Shown: one piece after another, positions 42,958 to 52,486 of the stretch
How positions within the stretch are numbered: position 1 is the stretch's first letter
Layout of the letters: the number at the start of each line of letters is the position of its first letter
Assembly (NCBI GenBank): GCA_964569795.1
Contig: CAZMVB010000013.1
Span: forward strand, 56,927 to 120,926
Origin: JAHJDS01 sp964569795
Lineage (GTDB): Bacteria > Desulfobacterota > Desulfarculia > Desulfarculales > JAHJDS01
Reading direction: 5' to 3'
DNA: 64,000 bases
Made by a program: the position numbers and the translations under genes
The notes under the pieces: model-generated
The model's input: the letters and a program-made list of their open reading frames with translations, nothing else
Database searches by the model: none
Told to the model about the DNA's origin: nothing

Positions 42958-44481
42958 ATGTCTTTCCAACTCAAGAGGCCCGTGCTTCCCGGTTTCATCG
43001 TCGGCTACCCCGATCGGTTCCGCGGCCTGATTGAAATCATATTCGCCGTGGCCCTGGCCGGCCTGGCCCTGAGCGACGCCATCGGCCAGTTGGAGAACCT
43101 GACCGATTTCCTGTCCCAGATCAGTTTCGCCCAGAACCCGGAAGCGACGGTCCTGAACCTGATCTATTTCCTGGTCTTCTGGTGGGTCCGGATCGCGGCC
43201 GCCTTTCTGGTGGCGGCCGCCTTTGTCCGGGGGATCTATTACCTGTTCCGGTTCGGGCCCGGGGCCGAAGAGCGGCCGCTGAGCCGGTCGGGACAGATCG
43301 ACACCCTCCTGGCCGACCGGGTCATCACCCCGCCCGCCGGCTCGACGCCCCTGGGCCTGCGCCTGGCCGGCTGGCTCAAGCCGTCGCTGCGTCACGCCGG
43401 TGTCGAGGTGGGGGACTACGTCGGCCACGTCCTCCGATCGATCGTGGTCTGGGCCTTCTGGCTGCTCCTGCTGGCCTCGCCGTACTTCTTCCTGCCGGGG
43501 CTGCTCAAGCTGATGGGCCCCCAGGCCCCGCGGGTGGCATACCTGGTGCCGGTCTCGCTGTACTGGCTGGTGGTGGCCGCGCTGGCCCTGCGGGTGGTGG
43601 CGGCCTTCTTGATCGTCGCCCCCTCGCTGCGGGCCGAGGTGGCCCAGCGGCACGTGCTTCAGACCGACGTGGGGGTCCCGTCCGCCTTTGCCGAGAAGTT
43701 GTTCGGGCGCCTGGCCGGCCTGGTCAAGCGGGGCCGGATTTACGAACACTCGGCCCTGCTAATGAGCACGGCCCCGGGGGACCATCCCCGCAAGTTCTCC
43801 GGCCAGCTGGTCATCGAGTCACCGCCGCGGCCGTCCACGGCCCCCCATTTCCTGGGCGCGGCGGCCCTGCTGGTGGGCGGCGTCATCGCCCGGTTGTGGG
43901 GGTTCGGGCTGCTGTTGACCCTGCCGCTGCTGGTCAAGCGTCTGGGCGCCCTGGTGATCGGCGGCCCGGCCGCGGCCGCCGCGGCCCAGCCCCCGGCCGC
44001 CATGACCGCCGTGGGCCTGGGCCAGATGGTCGGCTTCACCCTGCTGACCGGCGTGGTGGCCGTCAGGCTGGGCTCGTCTCTGATGACCTGGGGGGGCCGG
44101 CTGATCGGGGCGGTCGGCTACTCGAGCGAGTTGATGGCCCTGAGGGTGAACGGGCGGCTGGATCTGTCCCGGCTGGACCCCGAGATCGATCCCGAGTCGG
44201 CCCTGCACAAGAACCGCGGGGTCCTGGCGGCCGACAGTCAGGTCGAACTGTGCGGCGCGGTCATCCAGTCCGGCGTCGGCTACCCGGGCGGTCCCCGGAT
44301 GGTCTGGTCGGCCCGGGTCCCACGGAATTACGAGGCCGCCCTCGAGGAAAGGCTGAAATACCTTGTCGCCCCGAGGCCCGACAGGCAGGAGGACGCACCG
44401 GCCCAGGACTCCGCGCCGCCTTCCTCGAAAACCCCGCCCGCCCGCCGGACGGCCGCGCCCAAGGCCCGCTCCGACGGCTGA
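42958..44481 (+). CDS. Multi-pass membrane protein, unknown function
   Basis: A protein of 507 residues. Hydrophobic segments lie near residues 24-42, 62-90, 160-185, 192-222, 297-322 and 355-378, so about six membrane helices. A cytosolic or periplasmic middle stretch (about 222-295) and a C-terminal soluble part of about 120 residues end in a Pro/Ala/Lys-rich tail. There are no catalytic or transport motifs I recognise. An acidic stretch LDPEIDPESAL follows the last helix. It is monocistronic between divergent and convergent neighbours. Confidence 0.8.
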   Translation: MSFQLKRPVLPGFIVGYPDRFRGLIEIIFAVALAGLALSDAIGQLENLTDFLSQISFAQNPEATVLNLIYFLVFWWVRIAAAFLVAAAFVRGIYYLFRFGPGAEERPLSRSGQIDTLLADRVITPPAGSTPLGLRLAGWLKPSLRHAGVEVGDYVGHVLRSIVVWAFWLLLLASPYFFLPGLLKLMGPQAPRVAYLVPVSLYWLVVAALALRVVAAFLIVAPSLRAEVAQRHVLQTDVGVPSAFAEKLFGRLAGLVKRGRIYEHSALLMSTAPGDHPRKFSGQLVIESPPRPSTAPHFLGAAALLVGGVIARLWGFGLLLTLPLLVKRLGALVIGGPAAAAAAQPPAAMTAVGLGQMVGFTLLTGVVAVRLGSSLMTWGGRLIGAVGYSSELMALRVNGRLDLSRLDPEIDPESALHKNRGVLAADSQVELCGAVIQSGVGYPGGPRMVWSARVPRNYEAALEERLKYLVAPRPDRQEDAPAQDSAPPSSKTPPARRTAAPKARSDG

Positions 44482-44541
44482 CCGCGCCGACCAGGGCCGG
44501 CCCCTCGCGACCCGGGGCCGGGATCCGGGCCCGATCGGGCC

Positions 44542-44823
44542 TCAGTCCCGGCCGCCGGAGCGGCCCCTGGGCCCCGGCTCGGGCAAGGGGGGCGTCTCGT
44601 CCTCGAATTCGGGTTCGGGCACCACCTCCAGGTCCTCGTAGGACAAGACCACGTCCACCCCCTGGTGGCGCAGGTCCTCGAACACCGAGGCCATTTCCAC
44701 CTCGGACACCTCGGGCTCGCCCGGCCAGAAATAATTGACCGTCTCCTTGAGGAGCCACCAGGTCCGGCCGTCCACGTCCCGGACGCGCTGGAACACGGCC
44801 TGGCTCAACGTCCGATCGTCCAT
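44542..44823 (-). CDS. Small acidic protein, unknown function
   Basis: A protein of 93 residues with a GGGGGGAG ribosome site. The first 65 residues look like a compact helix-strand domain (TWWLLKETVNYFWPGEPEV, EMASVFEDLRHQGVDVVLS). The tail is Glu/Pro-rich and disordered. It lies 30 bases downstream of the GGDEF gene on the same strand and may be co-transcribed. Not recognised. Confidence 0.6.
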   Translation of the reverse strand: MDDRTLSQAVFQRVRDVDGRTWWLLKETVNYFWPGEPEVSEVEMASVFEDLRHQGVDVVLSYEDLEVVPEPEFEDETPPLPEPGPRGRSGGRD

Positions 44824-44853
44824 TCTCCCCCCCCGCCGGTTTTGTCCTGGGGT

Positions 44854-46467
44854 TCAGCCCTCGCGGGGCGTGGTCTCGATCCATCCGGCCTCGGCCGGGT
44901 CGATCAGGTGGGGCTCGAAGGTGATCACCCGGTTCCGGCCCCGATGCTTGGCCGTGTACAGGGCCTGATCAGCGGCGTTGATCAGGGACCGGTACGAGGT
45001 CAGGGGGCCGCCGAATTCGGCCACGCCGAGGCTGACGGTCAGATTCCCCAGGGGCTGCCGCTCCTGATTGGTGAACTCGGCCGCCTCGACCGCCGACCGG
45101 ATCCGCTGGGCGATGGTCACCGCCTCGTCCAGTTCGGTCTCCAGCAGGACCACGGCGAATTCCTCGCCTCCGTACCGGGCGACCACGTCCGTGGTCCGGG
45201 TCTTCTCCTTGAGGATCCGGGCCAGTTCCTTGAGCACCTCGTCGCCGGCCAGGTGACCGTTGCGGTCGTTGTAGTCCTTGAAGTGGTCGATGTCGATCAT
45301 CAGCAGGGACAGCGGGGCGTCGTACCGCTGGACCCGCTTGATCTCGGCCTCGAGGGCCTCCCGGAAATAGCGGAAGTTGTGGATCTGGGTCAGATCGTCG
45401 GTGACCGACATCTGGAGCAGTTCGCCCTGGGCCAGCTCGAGCATCCGCCTGGTTTCCTCGAGTTCCTGATTGCGCCCCTGGAGCTGGGCCACCAGGCGGT
45501 TGACGGTCTCGTAGGCCCCCAGCAACTCGCCGTGGGAGGCCTTGAGCTGTTCGAACAACAGGTTCAGGATCAGGGCCGCGGACACGGTCTCGGACATTTC
45601 AATGAGCTTGCTCTGGTCCGTTTCGCCGAATCGCTGTCCGCCCAGCTTGTCGTTGAGGTTGATGACTCCGACGGTCTGGCCCCGGGTGCCCACCAGGGGC
45701 ACCTCGTAGCGGTTGATCAGGGGAACGCAGATGAAGGATTGGGTCTGGTGCCCGGCCAGCCGGCCCCCGGTCAGGAGGCGCGAGGTGGCCGAATCGACCT
45801 CGTCGTTGTGAATCAGTCCCTGACCGGTCCGGACCACCTCGGCCGAGACCGTGGCCGACCCCAGTTCCTGGGATTGACCGATCAGTTTCGAGTTGGTGGC
45901 CCCGATGACCTCGATCCGGCCGCGGCGGACGAGCATGATCGAGCAGTGGCGGACCTCGAGTTCCTGGCAGATGATGTGGGCCACCCGGTTGAGCTTCTGG
46001 CCGAACTCGGCGGCGGGCATGACCAGGGCCGAGGTCAGATCGTTCTTGAGGGCCGCCGCCTGCAGGTGGGCCGTCAGATCGGCCTCGATCCGGGCCTGGT
46101 AGGTGATGTCCCGACCGATGCCGATGATCGCCTCCACCGGTCCGCCGGGGCTGGTCCGAAAGGGATAAAAGGTGTAGCGCAGCACCGTTTTCCGGTCCCG
46201 GCCGCGCAGGTTGAGCTCGTATTTCTTGTCGTCCAGGACGTTGGTTTTCAGGACCTGAAAGGTCAGGGGCGTTTCGACCAGGGCCAGGGCGGTTTCCAGG
46301 GGGCGGCCGACCACCTGGGCCGCCGGCCTGTCATGGAGATGCTCGGCCCCGGGGCTGAAGTAGCGCACGGTCCGGTCCAGATCGACCACCAGGACGGCCT
46401 GGTCGCTCAGACAGGACAGGATCGCCTCCGGGAGAAAATCTGCGGCCAAGGGGGCCGAATCATCCAT
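44854..46467 (-). CDS. Diguanylate cyclase, PAS-GAF-GGDEF
   Basis: A protein of 537 residues. A PAS domain (about 10-135) is followed by GAF (about 155-315), a coiled coil (about 315-365) and GGDEF with G433-G434-E435-E436-F437 (RYGGEEF), an active-site variant that keeps activity. An inhibitory RxxD site (RTTD) sits five residues before it. It makes cyclic di-GMP, counteracting the HD-GYP enzyme encoded at 18-20 kb. It has no membrane segment. A TATAAT box on the minus strand at 46495-46500 may be its promoter. Confidence 0.92.
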   Translation of the reverse strand: MDDSAPLAADFLPEAILSCLSDQAVLVVDLDRTVRYFSPGAEHLHDRPAAQVVGRPLETALALVETPLTFQVLKTNVLDDKKYELNLRGRDRKTVLRYTFYPFRTSPGGPVEAIIGIGRDITYQARIEADLTAHLQAAALKNDLTSALVMPAAEFGQKLNRVAHIICQELEVRHCSIMLVRRGRIEVIGATNSKLIGQSQELGSATVSAEVVRTGQGLIHNDEVDSATSRLLTGGRLAGHQTQSFICVPLINRYEVPLVGTRGQTVGVINLNDKLGGQRFGETDQSKLIEMSETVSAALILNLLFEQLKASHGELLGAYETVNRLVAQLQGRNQELEETRRMLELAQGELLQMSVTDDLTQIHNFRYFREALEAEIKRVQRYDAPLSLLMIDIDHFKDYNDRNGHLAGDEVLKELARILKEKTRTTDVVARYGGEEFAVVLLETELDEAVTIAQRIRSAVEAAEFTNQERQPLGNLTVSLGVAEFGGPLTSYRSLINAADQALYTAKHRGRNRVITFEPHLIDPAEAGWIETTPREG

Positions 46468-46649
46468 GACAAGACTTTCCTATAAAGGTAACCAATTATA
46501 TTACTATATCCCCATCACCGGGCAAGGACAAGTCAAAGCGGTCGGCCCTTGAACGAGGGTGACGGCCGGCCGGTCTCCTTCGACTGTTGCCGGATCATCC
46601 GCTCTGGACCGCGTCCTGGCGGGACATCCCGTTAGTTACCTCGTGAATA

Positions 46650-46678
46650 TTGCATTTGGGGCCGATTGGGGCCATTAT
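46650..46678 (+). promoter_or_regulatory. Candidate promoter of the transporter-uspA pair
   Basis: TTGCAT (46650-46655), a 17-base spacer and CATTAT (46673-46678). It predicts a start near 46685, ahead of the likely ATG at 46754. Confidence 0.35.
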
Positions 46679-46753
46679 CGGACAATTGGCGGAGGTATGG
46701 TCGGGGTGTCCCGCTCCGGTCAGACCGATCACTCTCGGTTCATGGGGGAAACT

Positions 46754-48271
46754 ATGGGACGGCTGACCGGCGCGGTCATGGTGTTGATGTTGGTTCTGTT
46801 GTGGGCGGTCCCGCCCGCGGCGGCCGTCGGGAGCGGACCGAACATGGCCACCGCCCTGGCCTCCTCGTCGGCCCCGACCGCTCCGGAGGCCGGTCAGGCC
46901 GCGGAGGGCGGACACCGGACCCCGGGGAAGCCGGCGCCACCGGTCAAGAAGAAGATTACTCCGGCCTTCTGGATCGCCACGGTGGTCCTGATCCTGGTTT
47001 ACATCCTGATCGCCTTCGAGTTCTTGCACCGGACCCTGGCGGCCCTTCTCGGGGCCGCGGTGCTGCTGACTATCACCTACACCGCCGGGACGTTTTTCCC
47101 GGGCTACTTCATCATCTCGTTTCACGATGCCATGAGCGCCATCGACCTCAACGTCATCTTCCTGCTGATGTCGATGATGATCATCGTCGGAGTGATGAAG
47201 AAGACGGGCGTGTTCCAGTGGATCGCCTTCAAGGCCTATCAGGTCGCCCGGGGCAACGTCTATATCCTGTGCCTGATCCTGCAACTGATCACGGCGGTGG
47301 TCTCGGCCTTCCTGGACAACGTGACCACCATGCTCCTGGTCTTCCCGGTGACCCTCCAGATCGCTTACACCCTCAAGATCAACCCGCTGGGGCTGCTCAT
47401 CCCCGAGACCTTTGCCAGCAACGTCGGCGGCACGGCCACCCTGATCGGCGACCCGCCCAACATCATGATCGGGTCCTACGCCAACCTGACCTTCATGGAC
47501 TTCGTGATCCACCTGGCGTTGATCTGCGCGGTCTGTCTGGCGGTCACGGCCTTCTTCTTCCTGGTCTGGTTCCGGAAGGAATACCAGAAGGCCAAGGTCG
47601 AGGACATCCAGTCCCAGATCGACCAGATGAAGGAAGAATACCGGATCACCAACCGGAAACTCCTGACGATCAGCGGGGTGATCCTGGGGATGACCATCTT
47701 CATGTTCGTCATCCACGGCATGCTCAAGATGGAGCCGAGCATCGCCGCCCTGATCGGGGCCTCGGTCCTGATGGTCCTGGCCAGGGTGGACATCGTCGAG
47801 ATGCTCGAGAAGGAGATCGAGTGGCCGACGCTGATCTTCTTCATGATGCTCTTCGTGGTCGTGGCCGGGGCCGAGAAGGCCGGCCTGATCCAGGTGATCG
47901 CCGACTGGGTCAGGGACGCCTCGGCCGGCTCGCTGACGGTGGCGGTGATCATCATCCTCTGGGTCTCGGCCATCGCCTCGGCCTTTATCGACAACATCCC
48001 GTTCACGGCGACGATGCTGCCCGTCGTCGCCTTCCTGTCCCAGCAGATCCCGGGTGCCCAGAGCGGGGTGCTGTGGTGGGCCTTGTCCCTGGGGGCCTGC
48101 CTGGGCGGCAACGGGACCATGATCGGGGCCAGCGCCAACGTGGTCACGGTCGGGCTGGCCGAACGGGCCGGCCACCCGATCTCGTTTCTGGGCTACATGA
48201 AGGCCTGCTGGGGACCGATGATGCTCACCATCATCCTGAGCATGGCCTGGCTGCTCCTGGTGAAAATATAG
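46754..48271 (+). CDS. ArsB/NhaD-superfamily ion transporter
   Basis: A protein of 505 residues from ATG 46754 (GGGGGAA 5 bases upstream); an in-frame ATG at 46742 is possible and longer readings to 46559 are implausible. A signal-like first helix (AVMVLMLVLLWAVPPAAA) and a Pro/Ala-rich loop precede about 11 membrane helices. Superfamily motifs are FLDNVTTMLLVFPVTLQIA, SNVGGTATLIGDPPNIMIGS and the repeat copy FIDNIPFTATMLPVVAFL with LGGNGTMIGASANVV. These fit a Na+/H+ antiporter or anion transporter; the ion cannot be told. It is followed after 19 bases by a UspA protein. Confidence 0.88.
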   Translation: MGRLTGAVMVLMLVLLWAVPPAAAVGSGPNMATALASSSAPTAPEAGQAAEGGHRTPGKPAPPVKKKITPAFWIATVVLILVYILIAFEFLHRTLAALLGAAVLLTITYTAGTFFPGYFIISFHDAMSAIDLNVIFLLMSMMIIVGVMKKTGVFQWIAFKAYQVARGNVYILCLILQLITAVVSAFLDNVTTMLLVFPVTLQIAYTLKINPLGLLIPETFASNVGGTATLIGDPPNIMIGSYANLTFMDFVIHLALICAVCLAVTAFFFLVWFRKEYQKAKVEDIQSQIDQMKEEYRITNRKLLTISGVILGMTIFMFVIHGMLKMEPSIAALIGASVLMVLARVDIVEMLEKEIEWPTLIFFMMLFVVVAGAEKAGLIQVIADWVRDASAGSLTVAVIIILWVSAIASAFIDNIPFTATMLPVVAFLSQQIPGAQSGVLWWALSLGACLGGNGTMIGASANVVTVGLAERAGHPISFLGYMKACWGPMMLTIILSMAWLLLVKI

Positions 48272-48290
48272 GTCAGAGGAAGGAGGCGGT

Positions 48291-48731
48291 ATGTCGTACC
48301 GGAGCATCGTCTGCGGGGTGACCGGATCCGAGCGGTCGCACCTGGCGGCCAAGGAGGCGGCCCGGCTGGCCCGGGAGAATCAGGCCTCGCTGGTTTACGT
48401 TTATGTGGTGGACGTCAACTTCCTCAAGGGGATGACCATTCAACTGACTTCGTCGTATGCCGAGGACACCCTGGCCCACATCGGCGAGACGATCCTGGCC
48501 GAGGCGGAGGACATCGCCCGCCAGGAAGGGGTCACCCCGCAAAAGGTCCTGGTCCGGGGCCGGGTGATCGAGGAGATCCGCCGGGTGATCATCGATCGCC
48601 AGGCCGATCTCCTGGTGGTCGGCGACGAGGGCCGGACCTTTGCCGAGAGGGTCCTTTTCGGCGGCGAGGTCGCCGACAGCGTCGCCGAACTGGAGAAACA
48701 GACCGGCGTCCCGGTCAAGGTCGTTCGTTAG
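48291..48731 (+). CDS. Universal stress protein (UspA family)
   Basis: A protein of 146 residues with the Usp fold: YRSIVCGVTGSERSHLAAKEA start, late strand LLVVGDEGR, and a terminal VPVKVVR strand. The ATP-binding G-2x-G-9x-G(S/T) motif is only partly kept, so nucleotide binding is uncertain. AAGGAGG lies ahead of the ATG. Usp domains often regulate antiporters encoded beside them, and the pairing here suggests that. Confidence 0.88.
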   Translation: MSYRSIVCGVTGSERSHLAAKEAARLARENQASLVYVYVVDVNFLKGMTIQLTSSYAEDTLAHIGETILAEAEDIARQEGVTPQKVLVRGRVIEEIRRVIIDRQADLLVVGDEGRTFAERVLFGGEVADSVAELEKQTGVPVKVVR

Positions 48732-48836
48732 CCCGGACGATTCAGGCCCGATCCGCCGCAGCCGCCGGTTTGACACCGGCGGCCGGGGCGACCCATATTG
48801 ACCCGGCACCGGTCGCCACAGGGGGAGGCGTCGGCC

Positions 48837-49637
48837 ATGCTCGAGGTCCGCGACCTGGGTCCGGTGACCCAATTCAGGATGTGTCAGACCATGGGCGGCA
48901 AACCCCTGTACTGGGTGGCCGCCTTCCTGGTGGACGGCCTGCTGATCGACACCGGCTGTCACCACACCCGGGACGAGCTGGCGGCCGCCCTGGCCGACCG
49001 GCAGGTCGATCTGATCGTCAACACCCACCACCACGAGGATCACGTCGGGGCCGACCGGCGCCTGGCGGACGAACGCGGCCTGCCGGTCTTTGCCTCGGAC
49101 AAGGCCGTGCCCCTGATCGCCCGGCCGCCGTCGGTTTTGCCCTACCAGCAGGTGGTCTGGGGCGATCCCGAACCCTGCCCGGCCGAGACGCTGGGCGATC
49201 GGGTGACGACCGGGGACCACCAATTCCTGGTCATTGACGCGCCGGGGCATTCCTTTGACCACGTCGTCCTGGTGGAGCCCGAGGCGGGCTGGTGCTTCTC
49301 GGGCGACCTGTTCGTCACCGAGGACCAGACGGCCCTCCGGGCCGACGAGGACGTCAACCAGATCGGGCGCTCCCTGGCCGCCCTGGCCGCCCTCGACGTC
49401 GAGCCCCTGACCCTGTTCACCTCGCTGGGCCAGGTTTATCCGGACGGCCGGGGCGCCATCGAGTCCTTCCTGGATCACCTCGACTCCCTTCGCGACCGGG
49501 CCTCGTCCCTGGCCGGGAAAGGCCTCGATCCGCCGGCCATCGCCCTGGAAATCATGGGCCGGGAGACCGGCCTGGCCGGACTGACCGGCGGACACTATTC
49601 CCACGAAAACATGATCCGGTCCCTGCTGGCCGGCTGA
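48837..49637 (+). CDS. Metallo-beta-lactamase-fold hydrolase
   Basis: A protein of 266 residues. The metal-binding motif THHHEDHVG, the later DAPGHSFDHVVLVEP and the SGDLFV Asp are all present, so the dinuclear zinc site looks intact. The start is ATG 48837 with GGGGAGG upstream. The substrate is unknown; the C-terminal helices (LLAG end) resemble those of the general MBL hydrolase group. Confidence 0.88.
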   Translation: MLEVRDLGPVTQFRMCQTMGGKPLYWVAAFLVDGLLIDTGCHHTRDELAAALADRQVDLIVNTHHHEDHVGADRRLADERGLPVFASDKAVPLIARPPSVLPYQQVVWGDPEPCPAETLGDRVTTGDHQFLVIDAPGHSFDHVVLVEPEAGWCFSGDLFVTEDQTALRADEDVNQIGRSLAALAALDVEPLTLFTSLGQVYPDGRGAIESFLDHLDSLRDRASSLAGKGLDPPAIALEIMGRETGLAGLTGGHYSHENMIRSLLAG

Positions 49638-49775
49638 TCGGGGCGGTCGGCGGTTCGGATCTCGCTGGAAATACCTGGGGCTGGTCGTTTTACAAACCTC
49701 GGGACAACGGTTATGCTTTGACTGACTGCTCGACTTGTGGCGGGACCGGATGAACCCCAGCCCGGAGGTGAACCA

Positions 49776-50060
49776 GTGCCCCAGGCCGTCTGGAAAGAGA
49801 CCGTCCTGGCCGAAGGCGATCGAACGCAGGTCGTCGAGGGCAACCACTATTTTCCGCCCGACTCGGTTCGGCGGGAATACCTGGAGCCCAGCCCGACCCA
49901 CACCACCTGCCCCTGGAAGGGCGAGGCCAGCTACTTCAACGTCGTCGTCGGGGGCGAGGTTAACAAGGATGCGGCCTGGACGTATCCCGACCCCAAACCG
50001 GCGGCCGCGCAGATCAAGGACCACGTCGCCTTCTGGCGGGGCGTCGAGGTCCGGGACTGA
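49776..50060 (+). CDS. DUF427 domain protein
   Basis: A protein of 94 residues from a GTG with GGAGGTGA 4 bases upstream. The family pattern is clear: VWKETVLAEGDRTQVVEGN, YFNVVVGGEV, AAWTYPDPKPAA and DHVAFWRGVEV. DUF427 proteins are small beta folds of unknown function. Confidence 0.88.
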   Translation: MPQAVWKETVLAEGDRTQVVEGNHYFPPDSVRREYLEPSPTHTTCPWKGEASYFNVVVGGEVNKDAAWTYPDPKPAAAQIKDHVAFWRGVEVRD

Positions 50061-50116
50061 CCGGCGCCCCGGGGAGCCGAGCTGTCCCGGGGCCGTATCG
50101 AGCCGGGCCTTGACCC

Positions 50117-51880
50117 ATGAGATTTAGATTCACCACCCTGCGCCGGCGGCTGATGGTCCTGCTGGTGCTTCCGGTCGGCGTCCTGATGCTGGGCGGCGGG
50201 ACGCTGGGCTTTGTGTTCGCCCGGGGGGTGTTGCTCGACCGCTGGCAAGAGACGGCCCTCTTAAGTTTGCAGCGGGCGGCCCACTCGATCGACATGCGGG
50301 TGGACAACCTGGTCAATCTGGTCCGCCTCCTGGGCGGTCTGGATCAATCCTCGGGCGCGCCGCCGTCCGAGGACTGGCTGCTGGACCACATCCGGAGCCG
50401 GCCCGGCGTGGTCAAAGCCGGGTTGAAGTGGACCCAGGGCCGGCCGGTTCGCCCCCGCTTCATGGGTCCGGGGATGCACGGCGGCGGGTGGCCCCGGGGC
50501 GGGGGACCCATGCGCCGGATGTGGCATCGGGTCCGGGTGACCGCCGTGACCAGCCCCCGGTACGACACCACCACCCGGCAGCGGGTGGTGTCCCTGTCCT
50601 TTGACCTCAAGGACGACCAGCAGAAAACGATCGGCCGCCTGACCGTGACCCTGCGGTTCGCCTACCTGCTCCAGGACATCGTCGGCCTGGCCTGGTGGAA
50701 GAGCCACGACGTCTGCTTGGTGGACGCCAGGGGCCGGATCCTGACCAGCCGGGGCGAGATGTGGCGGGACCGGACCCGTCTCGGGCAGGGGGACCGGCCC
50801 TTCGAGGACCGGGTGCTCCGGGCCATGGGCCGCAGCGCCTCGGGGACCCTGCTTGGCTCGGGACATCCGGCCCACCTGGTGGCCGGGTTCCGCCGGCTGA
50901 CCGCCGCGCCGTGGACGATCCTGTTGTTGGCCCCCGGGGAAAAGGTCCTGGCCCCCATCGTCCGCTTCCGCAACTACTTTTTTCTGTCAGTCCTGGCCGG
51001 CCTGGCCCTGATCATCCTGATCATCTGGCTGGCCACGAAACCGGTGGTTGCCTCGGTGACCGAGGTGGCCGGGGCCGCCGGCCGGGTGGCCCAGGGCGAT
51101 TACGGTCCGCCCCTGCACCCGCGCACCGCCGACGAGGCGGGCCGCCTGGTCGAGAGCTTCAACGCCATGGTCGAGGGCCTCCGGGAACGGGACTTCATCC
51201 GGGACACCTTTGGCCGCTACGTGGACCCGCGGGTGGCCCGGGACCTGGTCGGGCGTCCCGGGGCGACCGCCCTGGGCGGCCAGAAGCGCTCGGTGGCGAT
51301 CATGATGACCGATATCCGCGGCTTCACCGCCCTGTGCGAATCCCTGGAACCGGAAACCACGATCAACGTCGTCAACCGCTACCTGTCGGGGCTGATCGAG
51401 GTCATTCAGCTTTTTCGGGGGATCATCGTCGATTTCCTGGGCGACTCGATCCTGGTCATGTTCGATCCCCTGGACGGGCCGCTGGCCCCGGCCGTCCGGG
51501 ACGCGGTCTGCTGCGCCCTCGAGATGCAGCGCCGGGCGGCCGACCTGAACGCCCGGGACAAGACCCAGGGCCTGCCCGAGATCTTCACCGGCATCGGCGT
51601 CCACGCCGGCGAGGTGGTGGTGGGCAACATCGGCTCCGAGGCCCGGACCAAGTACGGCCTGATCGGCGCCCCGGTCAATTTCACCCATCGTCTCCAGGCC
51701 GAGGCCGAGGGCGGCCAGATCGTGGTCTCCGACGTTGTCCGGGAGATCCTGGCGACAAACCTGAAGGTGGCCCGGACCTTTGCCGCCCGGCTGAAGGGCA
51801 TCCCCGAGGCGGTCAACCTGCACGTGGTCGAGGACCTGGCTGATTGCCGGCCCCCGGACGACGGAGGCGGAGAGGACTGA
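50117..51880 (+). CDS. Membrane-bound class III adenylate/guanylate cyclase with HAMP
   Basis: A protein of 587 residues. Membrane helix about 13-35, a periplasmic sensor of about 240 residues, a second helix about 288-308, HAMP (about 308-362), then the cyclase domain. The metal ligands are D399 (MMTDIRGF) and D443 (LGDSILVMF). The transition-state Asn/Arg pair is in GAPVNFTHRLQ. The sensor has an odd Gly/Met/Trp/Arg-rich loop near 115-135 (FMGPGMHGGGWPRGGGPMRR). The cyclase looks catalytically complete. It is followed after one base by the thioesterase gene. Confidence 0.9.
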   Translation: MRFRFTTLRRRLMVLLVLPVGVLMLGGGTLGFVFARGVLLDRWQETALLSLQRAAHSIDMRVDNLVNLVRLLGGLDQSSGAPPSEDWLLDHIRSRPGVVKAGLKWTQGRPVRPRFMGPGMHGGGWPRGGGPMRRMWHRVRVTAVTSPRYDTTTRQRVVSLSFDLKDDQQKTIGRLTVTLRFAYLLQDIVGLAWWKSHDVCLVDARGRILTSRGEMWRDRTRLGQGDRPFEDRVLRAMGRSASGTLLGSGHPAHLVAGFRRLTAAPWTILLLAPGEKVLAPIVRFRNYFFLSVLAGLALIILIIWLATKPVVASVTEVAGAAGRVAQGDYGPPLHPRTADEAGRLVESFNAMVEGLRERDFIRDTFGRYVDPRVARDLVGRPGATALGGQKRSVAIMMTDIRGFTALCESLEPETTINVVNRYLSGLIEVIQLFRGIIVDFLGDSILVMFDPLDGPLAPAVRDAVCCALEMQRRAADLNARDKTQGLPEIFTGIGVHAGEVVVGNIGSEARTKYGLIGAPVNFTHRLQAEAEGGQIVVSDVVREILATNLKVARTFAARLKGIPEAVNLHVVEDLADCRPPDDGGGED

Positions 51881-51881
51881 C

Positions 51882-52295
51882 ATGATTATTACGGCCGAGC
51901 TGCTCGAGCGGTTGAACGACAACTCCCTGTACCGGACCATCGGCCTCCACGTGGATGAGGCCGATCAGGGGCAGGCCCGCTCGACCCTGAGGCCCAATCC
52001 GGATCTGTGCTGGCCCTTTGCCGCCCAGCCCCACGGCGGGGTGCTGTTCACCCAGATGGACACGACCATGGCCTGGGCCGTGATCAGCACCGCCGAGCCG
52101 AACCAGAACTGCGTGACCATCGACCTGTCGATCCAGTACACCGCCGCGGCCCAGGGGGTTTTTTTTAACTGTCAGGCCCGGGTGGTGCATCGCACCTCGC
52201 GCCTGGTCTATCTCCGGGCCGAGGTGACCGACCCGCAAGGGCGGATAACGGCCGCCGGCCAGGGGACCTTCCGGGTGGTCAACCTGCCGCTGTGA
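51882..52295 (+). CDS. PaaI-like hotdog thioesterase
   Basis: A protein of 137 residues. The hotdog motif QPHGGVLFTQMDTTMAWA holds the catalytic-type HGG and acidic residue. TIDLSIQYTAAAQG and FNCQARVVHRTSRLVYLRAEV are the central strands. It probably hydrolyses acyl- or aryl-CoA thioesters. It is translationally close to the cyclase upstream. Confidence 0.85.
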   Translation: MIITAELLERLNDNSLYRTIGLHVDEADQGQARSTLRPNPDLCWPFAAQPHGGVLFTQMDTTMAWAVISTAEPNQNCVTIDLSIQYTAAAQGVFFNCQARVVHRTSRLVYLRAEVTDPQGRITAAGQGTFRVVNLPL

Positions 52296-52317
52296 CAATC
52301 TCTTGTAGCGATTATTA

Positions 52318-52345
52318 TTGAACAGAGTTCTGATAATGTTATAAT
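52318..52345 (+). promoter_or_regulatory. Strong extended -10 promoter of the cyclase pair
   Basis: TTGAAC (52318-52323), a 16-base spacer and a perfect TATAAT (52340-52345) preceded by TG at 52337-52338 (extended -10). It sits in an AT-rich island of 60 bases, very unlike the surrounding sequence. The leader to the ATG at 52487 is about 135 bases. Confidence 0.75.
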
Positions 52346-52486
52346 AATTTATCGAGGGGGGCAGAGTTGACCTGATCTTGTCTCGATTGTTCACGATCTC
52401 TTTCCCATTCGGCACGCTGACATATCGAATCGTGCGGCCTTGACAGCGGACCGACTCCCTTGCCTGGCATCGGGGAGGGATGTTTC

